Source of the DNA: CAZNUM01 sp046861615
GTDB lineage: Bacteria > Fidelibacterota > Marinisomatia > Marinisomatales > TCS55
Reading direction: 5' to 3'
Assembly (NCBI GenBank): GCA_046861615.1
Contig: JBHHUS010000030.1
Location: 1 to 24,156, forward strand
Length of the DNA stretch: 24,156 bases
Numbering within the stretch: position 1 is the stretch's first letter; each line of letters opens with the position of its first letter. Shown piece after piece: positions 7,332-14,862 of this stretch. The translations under genes were made by a program, and so were the position numbers. The notes below the pieces were generated by a model that saw only the letters and a program-made list of their open reading frames with translations, ran no database searches and was not told the DNA's origin.

Positions 7332-7414
7332 TGAGCTGGATTCGCAAATTATTGGGTCGTTTTTTCCCAAAACCGATTCTTGCTCCCATTCCCCTTTGTC
7401 CCCAAAGAAACTGA
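7331..7414 (+). CDS. Possible cationic micro-ORF coupled to the 61-aa gene
   Basis: This is a 27-codon frame whose ATG overlaps the preceding stop by one base (TGATG), a typical re-initiation arrangement. The product starts MSWIRKLLGRFFPKP, then has a Pro/Ile/Leu-rich stretch with a single Cys and ends PQRN. It is basic and amphipathic at the N-terminus, like short membrane-active or signal-peptide precursors. There is no ribosome site of its own. The frame is short enough to be chance, and nothing else nearby (no peptidase, exporter or modifying enzyme) supports a peptide system. Confidence 0.25.
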   Translation: MSWIRKLLGRFFPKPILAPIPLCPQRN

Positions 7415-7485
7415 TTTTTTGTCTATAATACTGCATTTATAACGATACAGGTATTAATTTTTTCGTCGTAACATTTTCACATTAA

Positions 7486-8430
7486 ATGCGAGTAAAACCT
7501 GCTTATACTCATCTTCTGTTATTCCTGATAGCAAATCTTGGAATTGGTATTAGCCAGGAAAAAAACGATAACATTTTTATCTTTAAATTTTCTTATCAGG
7601 TGTTATTCTCAAGGACCGGAAAGACGGAGGCCTGGATTCCGCTGCCTGCTTCGAACGCTTTCCAGAAAATTGACCACCTTAACATTCAGTCCCCCCGGCC
7701 TTACCGGATTGAAAAGGATTCTGTATATACAAATACAATTCTTCATCTTTATCCTTTTACCGTTGAAAAACCAGAAACGTTAACAGTGACTTTTAAGGTT
7801 CAGCGCCGGGAAGTACACGCTTATCAGGAATCGATGGATGAAAACACCCGAGCTCTATTTTTACAACCTTATCAGAAAGTACCTCTTGATCCGCAATTCC
7901 GAATCATTGCCGACTCCCTGCTTCAATTTAGTGGTAATCAGGTGAGACGGATATACGATTTTATTTTAAATTACATGGAATACGATAAATCCGGATTCGG
8001 TTGGGGGCAGGGTGACGCCCGCTATGCCTGTGCCATCGGGAGGGGGAACTGTACAGATTACCACAGCTTTTTCAACGCCCTGATTCGGTCGGAATATATC
8101 CCGGCTCGGTTCAATATCGGATTCTCCATACCTGCTGATTCAGCCGGTATTATTACTGGATATCACTGTTGGACGGAATACTATGACTCAGAAAAAGGCT
8201 GGATTCCGGTTGATATTTCAGAGGCGGATAGACACCCTCAATTAATTGATTATTATTTTGGCCATTTGGATAATCGGCGGGTGACATTTACGGTTGGGAG
8301 AGATATACCATTACCCGGGGCAATTCCCGGTGATAAAGCGAATTTTCTGGTCTATCCGTATGTGAAAATTAACAAATCTCCCAGTTCCGACGTAGAAACT
8401 CGGTTTTTCTATAAATTGCTACCCCAATAG
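7486..8430 (+). CDS. Secreted transglutaminase-like (papain-fold) protein
   Basis: This 314-residue protein has a signal peptide (about 1-23: basic start, LLLFLIANLGIG core, cleavage near ISQ). Residues about 28-115 are beta-rich and resemble the sandwich preceding bacterial transglutaminase-like domains. The core (about 145-250) shows the full catalytic triad: Cys189 in GRGNCTDYH, His227 in GYHCWTEYY and Asp243 in PVDISE. It may be a periplasmic protease or amidase, or a cross-linking enzyme; the fold does not settle which. A TATAAT hexamer at 7424-7429 lies about 55 bp upstream but without a good -35. No clear ribosome site precedes the ATG. It converges on the next gene, with only 11 bp between the stops. 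Confidence 0.85.
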   Translation: MRVKPAYTHLLLFLIANLGIGISQEKNDNIFIFKFSYQVLFSRTGKTEAWIPLPASNAFQKIDHLNIQSPRPYRIEKDSVYTNTILHLYPFTVEKPETLTVTFKVQRREVHAYQESMDENTRALFLQPYQKVPLDPQFRIIADSLLQFSGNQVRRIYDFILNYMEYDKSGFGWGQGDARYACAIGRGNCTDYHSFFNALIRSEYIPARFNIGFSIPADSAGIITGYHCWTEYYDSEKGWIPVDISEADRHPQLIDYYFGHLDNRRVTFTVGRDIPLPGAIPGDKANFLVYPYVKINKSPSSDVETRFFYKLLPQ

Positions 8431-8441
8431 GCGCTGGATAA

Positions 8442-8951
8442 TTATTCTTCCGGTGGAACTTCCTTAACTGGTTTCCGTTTCCAGGTTCCATCCTTTTCAA
8501 CCCAAGTGTAACGTTCCACATTGTTTTCCTTATGTACCGTGAATTTATCGAAGGTCAGTTTTTCAGCCGATTCACCTTTCATGAAAACATCCAGGTCGTA
8601 TATTTTCTTATCCTCCGCTTTAAAGTCAACGCAGGCAAAAAAGGCGTTATCGCCAACGGAAGACAAGCGGTCTTTGTGAACCTCAACCAGTTCCAGAGCC
8701 AGGTCTTGACCGGTTTCATCGTCCTTGACTATGAATCTCCCATCTTTACCAGATTGATCGTCGATATAGGCAGCAATGGCCTCGGCCAGGTTATCCTTTG
8801 TGATCGGGATTACGCTGACTTTTTTGGGTTGTTCAGCTTGTTTTGCCCCTGCCGGGTGTTCAGCGGGGTGTTCCTGAGCAGTGAGCGGAAACGCTATCAG
8901 CGTGATCACCACAGCACTGATGAAGGAATATCTGATCCTATTCATATTCAT
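8442..8951 (-). CDS. Small secreted protein with EHPAEHP motif, unknown function
   Basis: This 169-residue exported protein has no recognised family. The start is the ATG at 8951, preceded by a GGAGGG ribosome site 5 bp upstream; it gives a clean signal peptide (MNMNRIRYSFISAVVITLI, cleavage near LTA-QEH). The frame is open further upstream to 9116 but would bury the signal. After a His/Pro/Ala-rich linker (EHPAEHPAGAKQAEQP) comes a small alpha/beta domain. It contains a possible helix AEAIAAYIDDQ and strands LALELVEVHKDRL, AFFACVDFKAEDKKIYDLDVFM and KFTVHKENNVERYTWVEKDG. The C-terminus is Lys/Glu/Pro rich. The pattern resembles a small periplasmic ligand- or cofactor-binding domain, but that is only an impression. 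It appears to be a single gene. Confidence 0.72.
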   Translation of the reverse strand: MNMNRIRYSFISAVVITLIAFPLTAQEHPAEHPAGAKQAEQPKKVSVIPITKDNLAEAIAAYIDDQSGKDGRFIVKDDETGQDLALELVEVHKDRLSSVGDNAFFACVDFKAEDKKIYDLDVFMKGESAEKLTFDKFTVHKENNVERYTWVEKDGTWKRKPVKEVPPEE

Positions 8952-8983
8952 ATCTACCCTCCAAGTTGTTAATAGATACTTTA

Positions 8984-9013
8984 ATAATGTACTTCTGAAA
9001 TTAATAATATCAA
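8984..9013 (-). promoter_or_regulatory. Candidate promoter of the EHPAEHP gene
   Basis: On the minus strand, TTGATA (9013-9008) matches the -35 consensus at 5 of 6 bases. CATTAT (8989-8984) matches the -10 at 4 of 6, with an 18-bp spacer. Transcription would begin about 25-30 bp before the chosen start codon. This is a sequence match only. Confidence 0.3.
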
Positions 9014-9023
9014 ATAGTATAGC

Positions 9024-9079
9024 TGGACAATACATGAAGACAGTTATTATCGGCCATCTCGAGGCCGGAGGTTTGTCCA
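9024..9079. repeat. Nested inverted repeat in the divergent spacer
   Basis: TGGACAA (9024-9030) pairs perfectly with TTGTCCA (9073-9079). Inside it, CGGCC (9051-9055) pairs with GGCCG (9063-9067). The element lies in the 285-bp spacer between the divergent EHPAEHP and ABC ATPase genes. It is more GC-rich and coding-like than its surroundings. It could be a structured leader, a regulator site or a remnant of lost coding sequence. There is no T tract, so it is not a terminator. Confidence 0.35.
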
Positions 9080-9236
9080 TTCCCATCGGGATTAAATCCT
9101 CAGGCTGGTCCACCATGTACGCCAGATTGTGAATATTTTAGCCTTCAATTTAAATTCTCCGGAACATTCTGAGTATTTTTCGGTTTAAACAGATTTCAAT
9201 TTGCGGCGTTTTTTTACTACAAGGAGGTACTGGAAA

Positions 9237-10184
9237 GTGATTAGAGTGACGGGTCTGACGAAGCATTATGGTACGGTCAAAGCGGTAAAGTCCATCAATT
9301 TTGAAATTCAAGATGGAGAAATTGTTGGCTTTTTAGGGGCAAATGGTGCTGGTAAAACGACTACTTTGAAGATGATTACCGGTTACCTGGTACCCACCGC
9401 TGGTACGGTGGAAGTCAATGATTTGAATATTCAGGATCACACCCTGGAAGTCCAGAAACAGGTGGGATACCTGCCTGAATTAAATCCCCTCTATGCTGAG
9501 ATGCGTGTTTACGATTATTTAGAATTTATTGCTAGTATCCGGGGGATTCTGGGGAAAGATTTTCGCAACGCTCTTATCAGGGTTGTGGAACAGTGTGGTT
9601 TAAAGGGCGTGGTTCACCGGGTTATTGGTAACTGTTCCAAAGGCTACCGTCAGCGTATCGGGGTGGCTTCAGCCATGATTCACGACCCGTCAATTCTGAT
9701 TCTGGATGAACCCGTAACGGGACTGGACCCCAATCAGATTGTTGAAATCCGCAGTTTAATTAAGGAATTAGGGCGGGAAAAACTGGTATTGATGTCCAGC
9801 CATATTTTACAGGAAATTCAGGCAACGGTGGATCGAATCATGATTATTCACGAAGGAGAAATTGTTGCCAACGGAACCAGTGAAGAACTCATGAGCAATT
9901 TCATGGGGAATGTATTGTTGAATCTGGAAGTGAGGGAGGCTAATAAAAAGACTATTGAAGCTCTTCCGACTGCTATTTCGGGAATTTCATTATTAAAAGC
10001 CGATGAGCTGAATGGGCTCTGGAACATTCAATGTGAATACAGCAAAGAGCGAGACCCCCGGGAGGAACTGTTTCATTATGCTGTGGATAATCATTGGATT
10101 ATTCTGAAAATGACACCTAAAACCACCAATCTGGAAGATATTTTCCGCACGTTGACTACCGGTACTGGAGGCGCTCATGCGTAA
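9237..10184 (+). CDS. ABC transporter ATP-binding protein, GldA-like
   Basis: This 315-residue ATPase drives an ABC-2 type exporter. The start is a GTG at 9237, 8 bp after a perfect AAGGAGGT; an upstream in-frame ATG at 9201 lies before that site and is rejected. Motifs: Walker A GANGAGKT (34-41), the GldA-type GYLPELNPLY (77-86) in the Q-loop region, signature CSKGYRQR (133-140, where LSKGYRQR is usual), Walker B LILDEP (154-159), and the switch His189 in MSSHILQE. A C-terminal extension of about 90 residues follows the ATPase domain, as in the NatA/GldA group. It overlaps the permease gene by 8 bp. The substrate is unknown. Confidence 0.93.
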   Translation: MIRVTGLTKHYGTVKAVKSINFEIQDGEIVGFLGANGAGKTTTLKMITGYLVPTAGTVEVNDLNIQDHTLEVQKQVGYLPELNPLYAEMRVYDYLEFIASIRGILGKDFRNALIRVVEQCGLKGVVHRVIGNCSKGYRQRIGVASAMIHDPSILILDEPVTGLDPNQIVEIRSLIKELGREKLVLMSSHILQEIQATVDRIMIIHEGEIVANGTSEELMSNFMGNVLLNLEVREANKKTIEALPTAISGISLLKADELNGLWNIQCEYSKERDPREELFHYAVDNHWIILKMTPKTTNLEDIFRTLTTGTGGAHA

Positions 10185-10890
10185 TTTGCAGATCATTTTT
10201 AAAAAAGAAATGCGGGCTTATTTTAACAGTCCCATGGCCTATATTTTTCTGGTGATATTTGCCATTGCTAACGGTTATTTTTTTACTAACACCTTTTTTC
10301 TCTACGGTCAATCCGATTTGCGGGCCTTGTTCAATATTGTACCACTGGTGTACCTGTTTTTTATTCCTGCTGTTGCCATGGGGCTCATTGCCCGGGAACG
10401 GAATCTGGGTACGATTGAAACCATTTCGACCCTGCCGCTGAAAACCTATGAATTTGTCGGCGGAAAATTCCTGGCCGTTTTTTGCCTGATTTTACTGGGA
10501 TTGGCTGCCACAGTGATTCATCTGATTACGCTGGCCATAGTGGGAACTAATGTGGATTATGGGGCTGTATTTACCGGTTATTTGGGTTTAGCTTTGATGG
10601 GAGGAGTGTATGCGGCTATTGGAACCTATGCCAGCAGTGTGACTGACAATCAGGTAGTGGCCTTTATTATCGGTGTTTTTATTGTACTGGTTTTTTTCCT
10701 GCTGGATAAATTACTATTATTTATACCGGTTACCTTTTCGGGGATTATTCAGTATTTAGCAGTGGAATATCACTTATCAAATATCTCTCGGGGAGTTGTG
10801 GACTCCCGGAATTTGATTTACTTTCTCTCGATGATCGGCTTTTTCCTATACCTTACGGTTCAAACGGTCGAAATCAGGAAGTGGAGGTAA
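10177..10890 (+). CDS. ABC-2 type permease, GldF-like
   Basis: This 237-residue membrane subunit of the exporter has about six spans (roughly 21-41, 52-75, 98-124, 133-155, 161-182, 210-232). The cytoplasmic motif ARERNLGTIETISTLPL after the second span is typical of GldF/NatB-like permeases. The start overlaps the end of the ATPase gene. The stop codon sits in a GGAGGTAA that also serves as the ribosome site for the following gldG-like gene. The gene is complete and of usual length for GldF. Confidence 0.92.
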   Translation: MRNLQIIFKKEMRAYFNSPMAYIFLVIFAIANGYFFTNTFFLYGQSDLRALFNIVPLVYLFFIPAVAMGLIARERNLGTIETISTLPLKTYEFVGGKFLAVFCLILLGLAATVIHLITLAIVGTNVDYGAVFTGYLGLALMGGVYAAIGTYASSVTDNQVVAFIIGVFIVLVFFLLDKLLLFIPVTFSGIIQYLAVEYHLSNISRGVVDSRNLIYFLSMIGFFLYLTVQTVEIRKWR

Positions 10891-10893
10891 CCG

Positions 10894-12411
10894 ATGAAAT
10901 ATAATTTAAAACGTTACTTTTTCCTGCCAGTTGGAATTTTAACGATTGTATTGATACTAGTTAATCTCATCTCCAGGAACTGGTTTTTCCGGCTCGATTT
11001 GACCGATAATAAAATGTATTCCCTGTCAAAGTCCAGCCGGGAGATTGTGAAACAGATTGATGACTTACTCACTATGAAAGTGTATTTCTCTGAAAATCTT
11101 CCCGGTGAATACGGTAATAACCGTCGGTATCTTCAGGATATTCTGGAAGAATATGCCGCCTATTCTGACGGGAATATCCGCTTTGAATTTTTCAATCCCG
11201 AAACGGATCAGGATCTGGAAACAGAAGCCCAGAAAGCCGGTATTACCCCGGTTCAACTTCAAGTGGTGGAAAATGATAAACTGGAAGTTAAACGCATTTT
11301 CATGGGCATGGTAATGCTCTACGAAGACAAGAAAGAAGTCCTTCCGGTAATTCAAACCACCACCGGTCTGGAATATGAGATTACTACCGGGATTAAAAAA
11401 CTGGTAGAAAAGAACCGGCGGGTGGTAGGCTTTGTAAATCGAGAAGACCAAATGACCTCCAGTCGCGGTGTCATGATGTTATTACAGCAACGATATCGGG
11501 TTCAACCGGTGGATTTGTCAGATGAAATCCCTGATAATATTCGGGTATTATTCCTGAGTGGTATGTCGGACTCGCTTCAAACGGCTGAAAAGGATCATCT
11601 GAATGCCTATATCAATCGGGGAGGTAACCTGTTCATTGCCCAGAACCGGGTTAGAGCAGATTTGCAGAATCAACAGGCCAGTCTGATTCAATCCGATATT
11701 TTCGATTTATTGAAATCATGGGGCTTTGAGGTGGCGGAGAACCTGGTTCTGGACCGGGTTTGCGGACGGGTGAATGTCATGCAGAATATGGGTTTCATTC
11801 GGATGAATGTTCCCATGGATTATCCTTTGATTCCTGTTATCCGAACATTTAATCAGGATGAACCCCTGGTATCCGGATTGGAACAGCTCCAATTCTTGTT
11901 TCCCAGTGAAATTCAGCCCGATACAACCAGTCAGGATTCCTCCGTTCATTTTGTTCCCCTGATGTACACTTCTGATCATTCAGGAATCATGAAGGGCTAT
12001 TTTAACCTGAGCCCCGATCCGAAAATGAATCCTGTTTTACAGCGTCTGAACCAAAGAAGAAAGTTGGTGGCCGCCCGTACCGAGATTACTAATCTCGAAA
12101 CTGGAGTAGTAAGCCAAATTATTCTAGTTGCCGATTCGCAGTTTTTATTAGATGAGGGTGGTGGTATGTCTCCGGAGAACCATGTATTTATTATGAATGC
12201 GGCCGATTATCTCTTGGGTGAGCGGGAGCTGATCGCCCTTCGTTCCCGTGAAATTACCAGTCGCCCGTTGGGGGATATTTCAGATAGCGGAAAACAAACC
12301 TGGAAATGGGTCAATATTATTCTGCCGTCCCTGTTGATCGTTATTTTTGGCTTTGTCAGGATGCGGCAGCAGAAACGCCGAGCGAAATGGCTGGAGGAAC
12401 TCTATGACTAA
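10894..12411 (+). CDS. GldG-like ABC transporter accessory protein
   Basis: This 505-residue protein has one N-terminal span (about 11-30), a large extracytoplasmic part and a second span near the C-terminus (about 473-488). It ends in a basic cytoplasmic tail (MRQQKRRAKWLEELYD). The first part contains RLDLTDNKMYSLSKSSREI and a thioredoxin-like region typical of the GldG/ABC_transp_aux family. A GATase-like middle region includes GYINRGGNLF-type sequence (INRGGNLFIAQNRV here). In Bacteroidota GldG works with GldA and GldF in gliding. The same trio occurs in non-gliding bacteria with unknown cargo, and no other gld gene is seen here. The ribosome site GGAGG overlaps the upstream stop. Confidence 0.9.
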   Translation: MKYNLKRYFFLPVGILTIVLILVNLISRNWFFRLDLTDNKMYSLSKSSREIVKQIDDLLTMKVYFSENLPGEYGNNRRYLQDILEEYAAYSDGNIRFEFFNPETDQDLETEAQKAGITPVQLQVVENDKLEVKRIFMGMVMLYEDKKEVLPVIQTTTGLEYEITTGIKKLVEKNRRVVGFVNREDQMTSSRGVMMLLQQRYRVQPVDLSDEIPDNIRVLFLSGMSDSLQTAEKDHLNAYINRGGNLFIAQNRVRADLQNQQASLIQSDIFDLLKSWGFEVAENLVLDRVCGRVNVMQNMGFIRMNVPMDYPLIPVIRTFNQDEPLVSGLEQLQFLFPSEIQPDTTSQDSSVHFVPLMYTSDHSGIMKGYFNLSPDPKMNPVLQRLNQRRKLVAARTEITNLETGVVSQIILVADSQFLLDEGGGMSPENHVFIMNAADYLLGERELIALRSREITSRPLGDISDSGKQTWKWVNIILPSLLIVIFGFVRMRQQKRRAKWLEELYD

Positions 12412-12964
12412 ACAATTGAAATGGCTGTTAACTGTCTTGGGAGTGCTGGTGGTTTTATTCCTGTTCAACCAACTGAGTCAACAAAAACATACCGCCAGAA
12501 GATCCGACCTTTTTAAAGCTGCAAAGGAAGATATTTACGGTATTGAAGTTTACCAGCAGAATGACTCGCTGCGACTTATATTCGATGGTAACCAGTGGCA
12601 CATAGATGGTCATGACTCCTTGCAGGTGAAAGCAACAATTATGGATAATTTCTTTAACCGGGTGCTGAAAACGAAAAAAGCTTCATTGGTTTCCAGGAAC
12701 CGTGAGAAATGGGATAAATTCAATGTAAGTGATTCTCTGGGAACACGGCTAAGATTGCTGGATGCCGATAATACCGTATTGGAACAAGTTGTGATCGGTC
12801 GATCAACGGCGGACTGGTCAGTGAATAATTTACGGGAGATGGGTAAGGATGAGGTCTATCAGACTGATCAGAATATTTTATATCAATTACAGACACGGCC
12901 TAATTATTGGGGCGAAGTGCCACCACCCCCAGAATCGGACTCCACAACCATTGATTCAATGTAA
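12404..12964 (+). CDS. DUF4340 domain protein, partner of the GldG-like system
   Basis: This 186-residue protein has a single N-terminal membrane anchor (about 6-22) and an extracytoplasmic domain. It resembles the DUF4340 proteins that regularly follow gldG-like genes. Features are DIYGIEVYQQNDSLRLIFDGNQWHIDG and an LRLLDADNTVLEQVVIG strand pair, with VYQTDQNILYQL near the end and a Pro/Glu/Asp-rich tail. The start is the ATG at 12404, with GGAGGA 5 bp upstream and an 8-bp overlap with the gldG-like stop; a longer frame from 12347 lies inside that gene. It is shorter than many DUF4340 proteins. Function is unknown, but gene order ties it to the transporter. Confidence 0.8.
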   Translation: MTKQLKWLLTVLGVLVVLFLFNQLSQQKHTARRSDLFKAAKEDIYGIEVYQQNDSLRLIFDGNQWHIDGHDSLQVKATIMDNFFNRVLKTKKASLVSRNREKWDKFNVSDSLGTRLRLLDADNTVLEQVVIGRSTADWSVNNLREMGKDEVYQTDQNILYQLQTRPNYWGEVPPPPESDSTTIDSM

Positions 12965-13058
12965 ATATTTAGACCCGGCGGCAGGAGCTTTTCTTTTTAA
13001 AGTCCCGCACTTTCAAATTTAATAAAATCACCCCTCAACCAATAAAAGTTTTGTAAAT

Positions 13059-13072
13059 TGACCACCCGGTCA
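13059..13072. promoter_or_regulatory. TetR-type operator-like palindrome
   Basis: TGACC-ACCC-GGTCA, a 5-bp inverted repeat around four bases, lies 20 bp upstream of the TetR start codon. TGACC/GGTCA arms are common in operators of TetR-family regulators. The site would sit over the promoter or start region of the tetR-men operon and block it when bound. This is inferred from position and symmetry. Confidence 0.5.
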
Positions 13073-13092
13073 TTTGGGGGAAACTACCAGTT

Positions 13093-13710
13093 ATGCTGAA
13101 AAACTCAACTACTAAGTTTCACCGGCTTTCCGATGAGAAACGTCAGCGGATTCTGGAAGCCTCGATTTCGGAGTTTTCAGAAAAAGGATACGAAGCCGCT
13201 TCCATGAATAAAGTCGTGGAATCAGCGGGAATATCTAAAGGATCGCTGTTTAATTATTTCCGGACTAAAAGCAGTTTATTTCTCTATGTTTATCACCTGG
13301 CGCTGCAACAGGTAAAAGCGTATTTACGGGATGTCAGGGATAGGACTAAAGATGACCCCTTTTTTGACCGGCTTCAGCAAATAATGTACGCCGGTGTGGA
13401 ATTCATTCAGGGACATCCCCATCTGGCGAAAATATATTTTCATTTACTTTATACCAGCGATGCTCCCCGGAGCCGAGAGATTTTAAACCAGATCAGACAG
13501 TTATCTGCTGATTATCTTACTGAAATTATTCAGCAGGGGATCCAGCGGGGAGAAGTCAATCCGCGACTGAAACTGGAACAGGCTGTTTTTATTATTGACA
13601 GTTCCCTGAATCAGTTTTTGCACCACTATCATGTATCCCGCTCCCGGATCGATGTCAGGGAATGGATTAACGGCTTAATGTCAGTTATCCGAAAAGGTTT
13701 AGCGCCGTGA
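13093..13710 (+). CDS. TetR/AcrR-family transcriptional regulator
   Basis: This 205-residue regulator has an N-terminal helix-turn-helix domain (about 14-60): RQRILEASISEFSEKGYEAAS, then the recognition region VVESAGISKGSLFNYFRTKSSLF. The C-terminal two thirds are helical and should form the ligand pocket and dimer surface; the ligand is unknown. The gene is followed without a gap by menG (GTGA overlap), so it is the first gene of the menaquinone operon. With the palindrome just upstream it probably represses its own operon. Fatty-acyl or quinone-like ligands would be natural candidates but the sequence does not show this. The start codon has only a distant GGGGG upstream. Confidence 0.92.
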   Translation: MLKNSTTKFHRLSDEKRQRILEASISEFSEKGYEAASMNKVVESAGISKGSLFNYFRTKSSLFLYVYHLALQQVKAYLRDVRDRTKDDPFFDRLQQIMYAGVEFIQGHPHLAKIYFHLLYTSDAPRSREILNQIRQLSADYLTEIIQQGIQRGEVNPRLKLEQAVFIIDSSLNQFLHHYHVSRSRIDVREWINGLMSVIRKGLAP

Positions 13711-14456
13711 AGGAATATCCGTCAGTGCATGCCATGAATGCTGCTCAACGGGTGGAAATTGTGCGCGAAATATTTTCATCCGTAACCAATCGGTACGATT
13801 TCCTGAACCGTTTTCTGTCATTACGAAGAGATGTGCACTGGCGGGAAGCGGCGGTTAAAGCGATGAACTTTTTCAACACCAACAAATTACTGGATGTAGC
13901 CACGGGTACGGCAGATTTAGCCCTGGATTGTGTCCGATTGCATCCTGAGGTTCATGTCGTGGGTGTGGATTTTGTTCCGGCCATGATTCAAAAGGGAATT
14001 GATAAAGTAATAGCAGCAGGATTACAGAATCAAATTCAACTTTATGAAGGAGATGGGACCGGCCTTCAATTTGCAGATAATTCCTTTGATGTCTGTTCAA
14101 TAGCTTTTGGAATCCGGAATATTCCCGATAGAGCCAAAACTCTGACGGAAATGTTCCGGGTGGTTGTCCCGGGTGGACAGGTAATTGTTCTTGAACTTAC
14201 TACACCAGAAGCGGGGTTTTGGCACCGGGTCTATGGCTTTTACCTGAATGGGTTGATCCCCAGACTGGCGCGTATTTTTTCAAGAAATCCCGCGGCCTAT
14301 GAATACCTTGCCGATTCGATCATGAATTTTCCCACCAGGAACCAGTTTATTAATCTGATGACAGCGGCCGGTCTGGAGCACTGCCGGGCTCAAGCACTAA
14401 CATGGGGAATCTGTACTCTCTACGTGGGGGTTAAACCAGAGGAAAAAAATGAATAA
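13707..14456 (+). CDS. menG: Demethylmenaquinone methyltransferase
   Basis: This 249-residue SAM-dependent C-methyltransferase of the UbiE/MenG family carries out the last step, demethylmenaquinone to menaquinone. Motif I is LLDVATGTADLA (61-72). The family signature FGIRNIPDRAKTLTEMFRVV (134-153) and VPGGQVIVLELTTP (154-167) follow, then the C-terminal AYEYLADSIMNFPT (197-210). The start is a GTG overlapping the tetR stop (GTGA), with AAAAGG about 10 bp upstream; ATGs at residues 8-10 are alternatives. As no ubiquinone genes are present and it lies in a men operon, MenG is the right name rather than UbiE. Confidence 0.93.
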   Translation: MKEYPSVHAMNAAQRVEIVREIFSSVTNRYDFLNRFLSLRRDVHWREAAVKAMNFFNTNKLLDVATGTADLALDCVRLHPEVHVVGVDFVPAMIQKGIDKVIAAGLQNQIQLYEGDGTGLQFADNSFDVCSIAFGIRNIPDRAKTLTEMFRVVVPGGQVIVLELTTPEAGFWHRVYGFYLNGLIPRLARIFSRNPAAYEYLADSIMNFPTRNQFINLMTAAGLEHCRAQALTWGICTLYVGVKPEEKNE

Positions 14457-14862
14457 ACAGGAATTACTGACTCAGATAAATGCAAGTTGTAAGAATACCA
14501 TGATTGATTATTTGGGTATCGAAATCACGGATGTGGGAGCTGATTACATCTCCGGGAAAATGCCTGTGAGTGAACGTACCCGACAACCGGATGGCTTACT
14601 TCACGGTGGTGCATCAGTGAGTTTTGCTGAAACGATTGGCAGCATCGGCGCCAGCTTAAAGGTGAATTTGGAAACTGAAACCGTGGTGGGCGTGGAGATT
14701 AATGCCAATCATGTTCAGAGCGCCCGGGAGGGCTGGGTTTTTGGAACAGCAGAAGCGGTGTATATCGGTACCCGAACCCAGGTGTGGGAAATAAAGATTA
14801 TTGATGAAAATAACCAACTGGTCTGTATTGCCCGGTTAACATTAGTAGTGAAGAAAAAATGA
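14449..14862 (+). CDS. menI: Hotdog thioesterase, probable DHNA-CoA thioesterase
   Basis: This 137-residue single hotdog domain resembles E. coli MenI (YdiI) and the PaaI/EntH group. The motif QPDGLLHGGASVSFAETIGS (46-65) holds the conserved His52-Gly-Gly and the likely catalytic Glu61. It should hydrolyse 1,4-dihydroxy-2-naphthoyl-CoA to the free acid between MenB and MenA. The specificity is inferred from its place inside the men operon. It overlaps menG by 8 bp, with GAGG upstream, and its stop overlaps menF (ATGA). Confidence 0.88.
   Translation: MNKQELLTQINASCKNTMIDYLGIEITDVGADYISGKMPVSERTRQPDGLLHGGASVSFAETIGSIGASLKVNLETETVVGVEINANHVQSAREGWVFGTAEAVYIGTRTQVWEIKIIDENNQLVCIARLTLVVKKK

Noticed and set aside
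8532..8972. 146-residue plus-strand ORF opposite the EHPAEHP gene
   Set aside because: The minus frame has the signal peptide and ribosome site; this one is an antisense shadow.
8952..9116. Longer start for the EHPAEHP protein
   Set aside because: It would bury the signal peptide, and the ATG at 8951 has a strong ribosome site.
9201..9236. ATG start for the ABC ATPase at 9201
   Set aside because: It lies upstream of the perfect AAGGAGGT site, which points to the GTG at 9237.
12347..12403. Longer start for the DUF4340 protein
   Set aside because: It lies inside the gldG-like gene; the ATG at 12404 has GGAGGA and restores the N-terminal anchor.
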